Below are positions 52,701-58,400 of a DNA stretch of 64,000 nt, in pieces. The stretch comes from Eopsaltria australis (taxonomy: Eukaryota; Chordata; Aves; Passeriformes; Petroicidae). The stretch covers positions 248,001 to 312,000 of the forward strand of contig JAVTVJ010000071.1 of NCBI GenBank assembly GCA_034509425.1, given 5' to 3'. The translations under genes and the position numbers were made by a program. Under the pieces are notes generated by a model. It saw nothing but the letters and a program-made list of their open reading frames with translations. It ran no database searches and was not told where the DNA came from. The first letter of the stretch is position 1. Every line of letters begins with the position of its first letter.

Positions 52701-55435
52701 TCCTTCTGTCCACGAAGCTTTGGGAGCGCACTCATCATTCCAGCTCTGCCCACTGCTTCCCCCTGTGCCAGCTGCAGGCAGGATTCCCAGAATGTGGAGC
52801 ATAAGGGGAAGGATGGAGCTGAGAAACAGGAGTTTATTGCAGTCAGAAGTTGTAATCAGGATCTTGCCAGGGGGCACAAGTAAAGTGATTCTTCTGTTCT
52901 TGTATCATCCTTGTAACACATAAATATCAGGTGTATTGAGGGCACCTTATTTGTCAGCCTGGGATGCTTTGGGCATCTGTTCCCTTTTTAAAGGAAACCA
53001 CTCAATTCCCTGCCTCCAAATACTTCCCTCTCTTCATTTTGTCATTACTTGAAAGGGTTTTATAAACAGAAAACCTGCACTTGGTATCACTGTAGGTTTC
53101 CCTTTTAAAAGCAGGAACATATTTACAAGTGCATGCAAGGCAGAGTAGGATAAATAATTTAAAAAATAAAATTCAGGAGCTCAGGAGAAGGAGCTGCTGT
53201 GGTTTCATTCCCCTTGCCAATACCCCGACAGCTCCCAGGAATGCTGTGGTAGGCAGCAGCACTTCCTCACCTCTCTCTTGATAAATTAATTCTGAGCCAG
53301 CCACAAATCACTGGGATCTGTCAAAGCAGACCTGTGACATCATTTTTTAAAACCCCCAAGCCTTGTTGTCCATCATCGAGTAAATATTGAGGAGTCAGTG
53401 ATTTCCACTGGAGAGTTACGGAGCCGCTGCCTCCCTGGCGGCGGGTGGGAGCGCTGGGAGGGGGGAGAGGATGAGGAGAAGGGAGGGACAGCGTGGAGCG
53501 TGGGGCTCGCAGGCTCAGACAAAGCCACCGCCGCCGCAGCCGCCGGCGGAGCGAGCGCAGGGACCCGCGGGGGAAAGGATGGAGGGGAGGATGGAGAGCG
53601 GAGCAGCAGGAGCTCCTGGCACACAGTCCTGGCTTAGCTGCTGCCCCGGAGCACGGGCTGGCTCAGGGGAGGGAGGCAGAAGCCTTTTGTGATCTCAGCA
53701 TTGCCGCGTGCGCTGCAAGGACCGGCCGGCGTCCCAAATACCGGCACAGGAGCAACTCCCTGGAGCAGGCAGCAGGAATTACCCCAGGAATCTGCAGATG
53801 ACACCGTGAGCTCTGGTGTGCAGCCATTGCAGCACAGTGGGGAGGGATGGCTGGAAGGTACCAAACTGCTTCAGCTGACCTGAAGGTTCAAAGGAAGCAA
53901 ACGGGGGTCTCCTGCTCATCCTTTTCTTTACATCCATGCTGGAAACAGACGTGCCAGGGAGCCTGAAAATCTGCCTGTCTTGCATAGCAAATTCCCTGAT
54001 GAAAAGGAGATCTCTGAACTTTTTTTTTGGTGATATTTAAGGTCTTGAGCTTTACTAGAGGAGAGTAACAAGTCACTGGACTCATCCCGGGGTGAGAGAA
54101 GGGAGAGCTCATCCGCCAGGGCTTCCGCAGGTGTTGGGAGGAATCTCCTTTATCAGAGGCTGAGGGGAGGTGCCAGGGCATGGCTCGGACTTGAGCTGCT
54201 GCAGGAAGAGGAGAGGGTGTGCTTGCATTTGCTCTTTTCCTTTTGCCGTGGCTCGGGAGCAGGGAACCGAAATGCCTCCTTCCTGCAGAGCTGCTCCCTG
54301 CGTGAGCGAGGGGCTCCGTGCGGCGGCTGCGCTCGGCCGGAGAAAATGAACGAAGGGCAAATCCAGGTGCGTGCCCAACACCTGGCAGGACCAGCAGTGT
54401 TGGGTGAGAACCGTCCTGGCTGTGCTGTCACACGGTGCAGTGGTGGGGCTGGGCTCTCTGGGGCCGGCGTGCTGGAATGCCAAGAGGTCCTGGCAGCGTG
54501 CTGGAATGCCAAGCAGCCTTAGAATGACAGAGCCAGGGCTGCCGGACACGTGCCTGGGCTCCCCATGACACAGGCACGGCGAGACGAAGCCCCTGCCATG
54601 GTTTGCCTCTCTCAGGACTGCTGGGGAGGAAGAGCACAAGCCCTTCCTCTCCGCTGCTGCAGTCTGTGCTTCCTTTGTCTTGCGTGTCTTCCCGCGGACA
54701 GCCGCTCTGCCTGGGCTCCTGCTGCTTTCCCCAGCGCCCGCCGTGTCCGAGCTGGCTCGGCTGCATGAAGCTGTTTTCTCTCAGGCTGCTCCGTGCTCTC
54801 TGCTGAGTCGGGGCTGTATCCAGAGGTGTGTGGATGAGAGGACTGGCACAGCTCCGCTCCCTTCCCTCGCACCTGCGTCTGCCTGGGAATGCCTCGGGTG
54901 GAAGTTTGCTGCTCTCCTCCCGCCCCCTTCCGCTGAGCCAAGGAGTGGATCTGCATCCCCGTGGGGTTGGGCTTCATGTGCTTGCCTGGCGAGGAACTCG
55001 CGAGCCCTGACAGCAGTGCCTGTGATCTCAGCGCCCCAGCAGCACCTCCGAATCTTTGCCCGGGCGAGGAGTTTCTTTCCTGAGTGTGAACGGCGGTACA
55101 GATTCGCACCCGGAGCCCGCCGAGGCACTGCGAGCTCGTTGTCCATGCTCTGTGCACACAAGAGGAATTGTCTGCCAGCTGATTTGTTGTACTCTGAGCA
55201 TAATTTTTTGAGTTTCTTTATGGTAATGACTATGATGTGGCAATGCCATCTGTCCTCCTCAGAGTGCCGCTGCTACCGCCTGAACGGTTTCTCCCTGTTC
55301 AAGCGGCTGCCGATTCCTCTCTCGTCAGGTTCGCGGATGCTGGAGCAGAGCGTTGGGGAGTGGCTGGAGTCCATTGGCCTGCAGCAGTACGAGAGCAAGC
55401 TGCTCCTGAACGGCTTCGACGATGTTCGCTTCCTG
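1567..55435 (+). CDS. ANKS1A: ANKS1A (Odin), ankyrin repeat/SAM adaptor; exons 1-14, 3' end outside window
   Basis: Join: 1567-1769, 18014-18094, 18822-18978, 20790-20852 (cassette), 25313-25609, 26218-26293, 26561-26662, 27872-27967, 28053-28249, 29719-29811, 33770-33887, 39527-40092, 50921-50987, 55329-55435. These give 2223 nt, 741 codons, with every junction in phase and no stop. Order: cap helix and Gly-rich linker (1-67), six ankyrin repeats (about 70-325), disordered linker (about 326-705), SAM1 start (706-741). The human protein is about 1134 residues; SAM1 end, SAM2 and the PTB domain are off the right edge. Known role of the family: cytoplasmic adaptor for receptor tyrosine kinases (EGFR trafficking, Eph receptors via SAM and PTB) and a negative regulator of growth-factor mitogenesis. 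Identity is secure; the role in this species is inferred. Confidence 0.95.
1770..18013 (+). other. ANKS1A: ANKS1A intron 1 (16.2 kb)
   Basis: The longest intron in the window. The first ~300 bp continue the CpG island; the rest is unremarkable, moderately GC avian intron sequence. It contains one clear minisatellite (11281-11530). I see no coding exon, no recognisable RNA gene and no full-length transposon. Polypurine and polypyrimidine runs and AT-rich patches (for example about 8560-8620) are scattered through it. Confidence 0.85.
11281..11530. repeat. Minisatellite, five 50-bp units
   Basis: Five consecutive 50-bp units start at 11281, 11331, 11381, 11431 and 11481, each beginning GGCTGAGAGA and ending GCAGCANCCA (GCAGCAGCTG in the last). 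Partial copies flank the array (gcagcagcca at 11271-11280; ggctgagggg from 11531). Units 4 and 5 share an A-to-C-type change (gagaCggatg) absent from units 1-3, and unit 1 carries catcca and a ttttg variant, so variants are ordered along the array. The period is not a multiple of 3, and all - strand frames stay open only because the unit lacks stops. Confidence 0.95.
18014..18094 (+). CDS. ANKS1A: ANKS1A exon 2: first half of ankyrin repeat 1
   Basis: Acceptor gtcttgcag ends at 18013; donor ACAA|gtgagt at 18095. Encodes (S)[26 protein letters not shown] plus two bases of a Lys codon. [11 protein letters not shown] is the canonical TPLHxAAxxGH signature of an ankyrin repeat. 81 nt, phase 2 in and 2 out. 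It has Ile where human ANKS1A has Met, as in ANKS1B (recalled). Confidence 0.95.
18095..18821 (+). other. ANKS1A: ANKS1A intron 2
   Basis: 727 bp between phase-2 exons. Nothing beyond ordinary intron sequence is seen. It ends with the acceptor gtctcttgcag. Confidence 0.85.
18822..18978 (+). CDS. ANKS1A: ANKS1A exon 3: ankyrin repeats 1-2
   Basis: Acceptor cag at 18819-18821; donor GAGCAG|gtctgc at 18979. Encodes the second helix of repeat 1 ([17 protein letters not shown]) and all of repeat 2 ([20 protein letters not shown] and onward), ending VNEQ in phase 0. 157 nt. The donor gtctgc is weaker than the consensus gtragt, which fits alternative use of the following cassette exon. Confidence 0.95.
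18979..20789 (+). other. ANKS1A: ANKS1A intron 3
   Basis: 1811 bp of intron with no recognisable gene or repeat. It ends in a long pyrimidine tract (about 20758-20786, almost all T/C) followed by tag, a strong 3' splice site for the cassette exon. Confidence 0.85.
20790..20852 (+). CDS. ANKS1A: ANKS1A exon 4: 63-nt in-frame cassette exon
   Basis: Acceptor tttttgtag, donor GCCAAG|gtgtgt. Encodes 21 residues ([20 protein letters not shown] plus K), phase 0 to 0, placed between VNEQ of repeat 2 and [10 protein letters not shown] of repeat 3. As recalled, the human canonical protein joins VNEQ directly to [10 protein letters not shown], and an insert of this kind occurs in some mouse ANKS1A sequence. 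The exon is therefore probably alternatively included. The insert is hydrophilic with a central YGPFDPY and would lengthen the loop between two ankyrin repeats. Confidence 0.85.
20853..25312 (+). other. ANKS1A: ANKS1A intron 4
   Basis: 4460 bp. It holds one degraded CR1/L3-type LINE fragment (about 22445-22680). The last ~60 bp before exon 5 turn sharply GC-rich (gcggggcgggcgctgcc). Otherwise no feature is seen. Confidence 0.85.
22445..22680 (-). mobile_element. Degraded CR1/L3-like LINE 3' fragment
   Basis: The string ccattcctgactggggtttg, followed by aaaaacctct, and later gtcagaaaacttccccttat with aaaccaagtctccctctgct, follow the order and wording of the reverse-complemented 3' part of CR1/L3 elements. 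The younger avian versions read agaaatttcttcctaatatctaacctaaacctccc. Divergence is high, so the insertion is old. Assigned by remembered consensus; edges are approximate. Confidence 0.55.
25313..25609 (+). CDS. ANKS1A: ANKS1A exon 5: ankyrin repeats 3-5
   Basis: Acceptor gtgccccgcag, donor TACCAG|gtatct; 297 nt, 99 codons, phase 0 to 0. Repeat 3 begins [20 protein letters not shown], repeat 4 [20 protein letters not shown], repeat 5 [20 protein letters not shown], ending DSNYQ. TALHCAA, TPLDLAA and TPLHLAA are the conserved helix-1 motifs. The exon is GC-rich with GC-rich flanks, unlike exons 2-4 and 6-7. Its single-exon, three-repeat structure makes exon loss an in-frame deletion. Confidence 0.96.
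25610..26217 (+). other. ANKS1A: ANKS1A intron 5
   Basis: 608 bp with no repeat or gene recognised. It ends in ccatttaatttgcag. Confidence 0.85.
26218..26293 (+). CDS. ANKS1A: ANKS1A exon 6: ankyrin repeat 6, first part
   Basis: Acceptor tttgcag, donor GCAG|gtgaga; 76 nt, phase 0 in, 1 out. Encodes [36 protein letters not shown] is the repeat 6 signature shared by ANKS1A and ANKS1B. Confidence 0.95.
26294..26560 (+). other. ANKS1A: ANKS1A intron 6
   Basis: A 267-bp intron inside ankyrin repeat 6. Nothing of note; the acceptor is gtggccacag. Confidence 0.85.
26561..26662 (+). CDS. ANKS1A: ANKS1A exon 7: end of ankyrin domain
   Basis: Acceptor gccacag, donor GAAG|gtgggt; 102 nt, phase 1 to 1. 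Encodes [20 protein letters not shown] followed by [13 protein letters not shown], the closing half-repeat and capping helix of the ankyrin solenoid. GLTALD is the degenerate TPL motif of the cap. Confidence 0.95.
26663..27871 (+). other. ANKS1A: ANKS1A intron 7
   Basis: 1209 bp. A homopolymeric T-run lies near 27746-27753. No repeat or gene is recognised. The acceptor is cccccttgcag. Confidence 0.85.
27872..27967 (+). CDS. ANKS1A: ANKS1A exon 8: linker, Ala/Pro/Ser-rich
   Basis: Acceptor ttgcag, donor CAGG|gtgggc; 96 nt, phase 1 to 1. Encodes (D)[20 protein letters not shown] and onward to SRTSQ(G). It corresponds to the poorly conserved human segment beginning DHMTGKRSTK and ending QKSQG (recalled). 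Identity rests on position, phase and the flanking residues more than on sequence. Confidence 0.85.
28053..28249 (+). CDS. ANKS1A: ANKS1A exon 9: conserved acidic linker
   Basis: Separated from exon 8 by only 85 bp (27968-28052). Acceptor ccccccacag, donor AGGCCT|gtatgt; 197 nt, phase 1 in, 0 out. Encodes (G)[20 protein letters not shown], then [25 protein letters not shown] and [12 protein letters not shown] and SCHSLDS are strongly conserved in ANKS1A as recalled. The donor is atypical (gtatgt), and the frame stays open for 114 codons beyond it. Confidence 0.94.
28250..29718 (+). other. ANKS1A: ANKS1A intron 9
   Basis: 1469 bp. The first 342 bp stay open in the exon 9 frame, with a stop at 28592-28594. 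An ATTAAA hexamer lies near 28903. No repeat is recognised. The acceptor cacctgcag ends at 29718. Confidence 0.8.
29719..29811 (+). CDS. ANKS1A: ANKS1A exon 10: proline-rich, acidic linker
   Basis: Acceptor acctgcag, donor AGTGAG|gtacat; 93 nt, phase 0 to 0. Encodes [20 protein letters not shown] followed by [23 protein letters not shown] is a candidate SH3-binding segment and matches the human linker. After EKK the bird sequence diverges from the recalled human sequence. Confidence 0.93.
29812..33769 (+). other. ANKS1A: ANKS1A intron 10
   Basis: 3958 bp. Contains one CR1 tail on the - strand (about 32728-32885). No exon for the human linker block that follows TASE was recognised here. The acceptor gttcattag is weak in pyrimidines. 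Confidence 0.8.
32728..32885 (-). mobile_element. CR1 LINE 3' fragment (avian)
   Basis: Reads cacagaatggtttggactgg, then aagggaccttaaagatcatc, then gggcagggacaccttccact and aagccccatccaacctggcc. This is the reverse complement of the standard avian CR1 3' end, with the terminal ATTCTGTG-type octamer at the left edge. It is 5'-truncated, as usual for CR1. The low divergence implies a younger insertion than the 22.5-kb copy. Confidence 0.92.
33770..33887 (+). CDS. ANKS1A: ANKS1A exon 11: [13 protein letters not shown] linker
   Basis: Acceptor ttcattag, donor AAAAG|gtgagt; 118 nt, phase 0 in, 1 out. Encodes [20 protein letters not shown], then [34 protein letters not shown] is a highly conserved block of ANKS1A; the first ~13 residues are not. 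The size (118 = 1 mod 3) is phase-equivalent to the candidate microexon at 38722. Confidence 0.93.
38722..38749 (+). CDS. ANKS1A: Candidate ANKS1A microexon (28 nt)
   Basis: Flanked by a strong acceptor (tgcttttgcag) and a strong donor (GACGAAG|gtgagt). In phase 0 it encodes LKRSFSCDE plus one base. It cannot follow exon 11: the phase-1 reading hits TGA after seven codons. It fits exactly between exon 10 (phase 0 out) and exon 12 (phase 1 in), as a substitute for exon 11. RSFS is a basophilic-kinase-like motif. Not known to me from any ANKS1A isoform; it may be chance. Confidence 0.3.
38760..38776. repeat. (TG)n microsatellite
   Basis: Eight TG units immediately after ggggg, starting 11 bp downstream of the microexon donor. 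UG-rich tracts just downstream of exons are binding sites for CELF-type and TDP-43-type splicing factors (established); relevance here is inference. Confidence 0.9.
39527..40092 (+). CDS. ANKS1A: ANKS1A exon 12: large serine-rich linker exon
   Basis: Acceptor ttgaag, donor GATGAG|gtaagg; 566 nt, phase 1 in, 0 out, 189 residues. Opens [20 protein letters not shown], then [20 protein letters not shown] and DPFRL. The middle is divergent. It ends with the conserved block [37 protein letters not shown] and [16 protein letters not shown]. It is predicted disordered and phospho-rich: RSLSKSDSD and EKSPSF look like kinase and 14-3-3-type sites (inference). Strongly GC-rich compared with its introns. 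Confidence 0.96.
43064..43079. repeat. C16 homopolymer
   Basis: Sixteen consecutive C between ctt and attatgaatt. Long G/C homopolymers are prone to sequencing and assembly length error, so the count may be unreliable. Confidence 0.9.
45771..45850. repeat. Tandem duplication, two 40-bp units
   Basis: GCTCACATCATCTTTGGGGG begins unit 1 (45771-45810) and GCTCACATCATCACTGGGGG begins unit 2 (45811-45850). Both continue NTTTGTTGTGCTCA. Only a few mismatches separate them, so the duplication is recent or maintained. Confidence 0.92.
46390..46605 (+). mobile_element. CR1 LINE 3' end (avian)
   Basis: Contains tggtgaggccctggcacagg, cagctgtggctgccccatcc, aggccaggttggacagggct, tggagcaacctgggatagtg and aaggtgtccctctgtggcag, followed by tttaaggtcccttccaagcc. 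It terminates in ggattctgtgatttta, the CR1 octamer end. This is the canonical sense-strand order of an avian CR1 tail. A small ccaagtgt duplication sits inside (tccaagtgtccaaggcc). Left border approximate. Confidence 0.93.
50921..50987 (+). CDS. ANKS1A: ANKS1A exon 13: pre-SAM segment
   Basis: Acceptor tatttccag, donor TCAG|gtaatg; 67 nt, phase 0 in, 1 out. Encodes [22 protein letters not shown], which directly precedes SAM1. The preceding exon ends EWDE, so the junction reads [15 protein letters not shown] as in mammalian ANKS1A. Confidence 0.96.
50988..55328 (+). other. ANKS1A: ANKS1A intron 13
   Basis: 4341 bp. The last ~1.9 kb are unusual: a GC- and CpG-rich block at about 53400-53760, more at about 54250-55150, and then an open frame that runs without interruption into exon 14. 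The left part (50988-53390) holds nothing recognisable. Confidence 0.85.
53400..55219 (+). promoter_or_regulatory. ANKS1A: Candidate internal promoter / 5' leader of short ANKS1A isoform
   Basis: CpG-rich sequence begins with gagccgctgcctccctggcg (53420 region) and continues through repeated CCGCCG at about 53527-53570. A second CpG-rich part runs about 54250-55150. A donor-like ACC|gtgagc at 53806 could end a first noncoding exon, and ctgtgatctcag ending near 55030 could be its acceptor. Directly downstream is the alternative start MMWQCHLS. No TATA box is obvious. Promoter activity is inferred from composition and position only. Confidence 0.4.
55232..55435 (+). CDS. ANKS1A: ANKS1A alternative first coding exon (AIDA-1-like N-terminus) fused to exon 14
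   Basis: From ATG at 55232 the frame reads [20 protein letters not shown], then [13 protein letters not shown], and runs through the exon 14 acceptor into [20 protein letters not shown] with no stop. The 33-residue leader has the same length as the alternative N-terminus of the short AIDA-1 isoforms of ANKS1B as I remember it, with about half the residues identical, including MMWQCHLS. Further in-frame ATGs lie at 55220 and 55226, and another at 55145. The start at 55232 was chosen for the paralogue match; its -3 base is A. The product would lack the ankyrin domain and keep SAM1, SAM2 and PTB. Confidence 0.72.
55329..55435 (+). CDS. ANKS1A: ANKS1A exon 14: start of SAM domain 1
   Basis: Acceptor cctctctcgtcag, donor TTCCTG|gtgagt; 107 nt, phase 1 in, 0 out. 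Encodes (G)[19 protein letters not shown], then [36 protein letters not shown] is the first helix pair of SAM1. The rest of the domain (expected to begin GSNVMEEQDL) is in the next exon, outside the window. Confidence 0.96.
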
Positions 55436-58400
55436 GTGAGTGCCCGCCAGGCCCCCGGGCTCTGGGCAGTGGGGTGGCCAGAGCTCCCCGCGTTGCCGAT
55501 GCCCCGTGCGGGCGCCGGGCAGAGCCGGGTTCTGCCGCCCGGCGCCTCAGTCTTGGGGGGTGTGGAAGGAATAGATGTGAGTTATGTCAGGTCTTTGCGT
55601 TTAATTCAAGTGTTACTCGCTAAAATTTTGATGGAAATTTTTTTTTAATCTGCCCCCTAAGTCTTTACTGTCCAATTTACTCCAGAAATGGGGACTGAAA
55701 TTCGCTGGTGTTTTGATGGAACCGCTGAGCAGTCTGTGCTCTGGGCTGTGAAGGAGGCAGCAGACCTCTTGTTGGAACTGTACTTGCTCAGAGCATGCAG
55801 GCAGTATGTTAATGAGCTGTACCTAATTGCATTGACACTGTTGGCTCTGAAATCTAATGATGACGACATGGGAATGCTCAGGGTTGAGGGGTTTTAATAA
55901 CCAGTGTCCAGAACCTTAAAGCCACACGGTGTAAAAATCCAAGAATTCGTATGGCATGATGAACTGCAAAGAGGGAAAATCTTGGTGCTGCAGGAGGGGT
56001 TCTCCCTGCATGGCTTAAAGAAATGCTTTTGAACGTGGACTCTGAAGTTTGGCAAATAACAAAAAATGGATGTAAACCTTTGGAAAAGTCATTTTGGCTA
56101 ATGCAGCATCCTGCCTTGGAACGGGAGTGGGGACATCTCTGGTGCTGGGGACAGTGCAGAGAGGTGACACCAGGAGGATGTGGTTGGGTGAGGGGGTTTG
56201 GAAACACACAGTGGCCGTTGTAGGTGGGGAGGGTAAGGGGGACAGCTGGAGAAAGACAGGAAGCCAGGAAAGGGCATGGATGGAGGCTCAAGGAAGCACC
56301 TGAGCAGCATCTGTTGGGCTACTTAAAGGCAGGGTGTAATTACACTTTAAAAAATGACCTGGCCAGGAGGATAAACGTTGTGGCATCTATCCAGCTGTGC
56401 CTCCTGGTCTCCACAGTGAGCAGCTGGGCCATTTGCCTTCCCTTCCCCTGACAGGGCCAACACTCCCCTCCATTTGCAGGGGTTCTCACCCAGTGTCCCA
56501 CCCAGCCAGTCCCAAACCTCAGGGGACTCTTGGCCAGGGATGTGTGAGGATTCAGCATCCCTGTGAGTGCTGGGGCTGTTTGGAGATGGTACAGCAAATT
56601 TAAATGAAATTTGCTGTAGATCCTCTCGGGATCCACTGCTAATGGGTCTGTGATCATTGTGGGGTCAGTGGCTGCTCTTACCCAGCAGTTGCAGAGAAAA
56701 CACCTTTTCCTTGCCTGGCCATGGGTGATGAACCTCACTCAGCTGAGAACTCCAGCAGCAAAGGTTCCTGTGTGTGTCCCTCTGTCTGGTGGTGTTGGGT
56801 ACGTGGGAGGATTTGCTCTCTTCATGGCTGGATGTTTTTCTTCCCTGCCCAGTGCTGGGTGGCTGCTCCCAGTGCAGCAGTTGGCTGCTGCTGGATTCAG
56901 GGGATGGGACACTCATTTGTTTATTCTTCTCAGATTTAAAAGGTCAAATAATTTCACAAAGACTTCCTACAAACCCCAGCTGATTTCCATTTTGCTGCTT
57001 ATCTCTTTTCCTAGGGAGTTGACCCTGGCACCTGTGCCAGCCCTGGCTTTAAATCCATTCATCCCAGCCCTGAGAACTCCAAGCTAATACATCAGCCCAG
57101 CAGGAAAGTTGAATTATTTAGAATCTTTCCCTCTGTGGTGTTCCTTGCCTTCAGCTTCTGGTGTTGGGGGAGCAAAACCTTCAGACAAGAGCACAAGTGA
57201 GGAACAAGTAGTTAATTTGGTTCTAGTGGTGTTTTTTATGTTCCTGGATGAATTATTAAAACTGCTGTGAGCACTGAAGCTGGGCAGAGCAGGGGCTCAG
57301 AGCTGAGCTCTGCGTGTTGGGCTGCCCAGTCCTCTTCTTTGCACAAGCACTGCTTTATTGGCTGCCTCTTCCAGTCCCTAACAGTGAATATTCCAAACTA
57401 AGTGCATTACTTTCTTGGAGTTAAACTCTATGAAAGGATTAGTCTCTCTTAGGGCCTCTCTGTGTTCAGGATTTCAAGCTCCAAAGAACGCCGTGTAATG
57501 GTTTGCAAATTGCCGGGTGGGTTATGAGATTAATTAACTTTTAGTAGCCCAGACTAGGAAATTGGACTCCTTTGATATGAAAATACTTGTTTTCAGTGCA
57601 GGGTTTTGCATTACATTGCTCCCTGCTCAGAGAGCTGCAGGGTGTTGTGCTGTGCCAGGATGGTCCCTTTGCTCTGGGGTCTCCAGGTGCCTTTTGGAGG
57701 CAAACCAGGAGCTTTGCAGGAGAAAATGCCCAGTGTGCAGAGATTGTGTGGTGACAGAACAGGACAGTGTCCTACAGGAGCCCTTTAATTACTGAGGAGG
57801 ACACTCAGCCTGTAGTAGATTGCAGCTCAGAGGAGGGGTACGAACAGTGTAACAAGGAGCGTGTCCTGTCCCTGCAGCAGGGACCTGAGAGCTGGTGTGT
57901 GCAGGCACTGGGTGCTTGGTGCTGTTCTTCCCTGGAGAAACAGGGTTTAAAGTGCCCTGTCAGCCCCAGGGCTGGGACTGGGGTGTAAGAGACACAAACT
58001 GGGGGTGCTGGGTTTGCTGGTGGTCTGTCCTGCAGCCGGCTCTGCTTTCAGGAATTCTTGATTCCCTGGGTATTTTCAGCTGGCTCCTGTGTTAATCTGT
58101 GCTCCATGTCACAAGAGCCTTCACCCCCAGGTAGGGAAATGATTCATGAGCACTCTGTGTGTAAAGGGAGTTTGCAAAGCGCTCTGTAAATATATTTGGC
58201 TTCTTAATTAGATGTTAATATAGGAAGGCAGAAACATGTGTTGTTTCCAAAAATAATAATTCCGTTATTTTCAGAACTCCAGGAACTGGGGATTAGGGGA
58301 TTAGCTGTGCTCCAGCCACGTGCTGGCCACCTCACTGGACAGGCTGCAGCTGGAGTGGGCAGCAGGGAGGGGATGAGAGCCCTTCTCCTCTGAGGGTCTG

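Noticed and set aside
54680..55648. One 322-codon coding sequence
   Set aside because: It begins with a TTG, not ATG, and runs through the exon 14 donor at 55436. Only 55232-55435 has family support.
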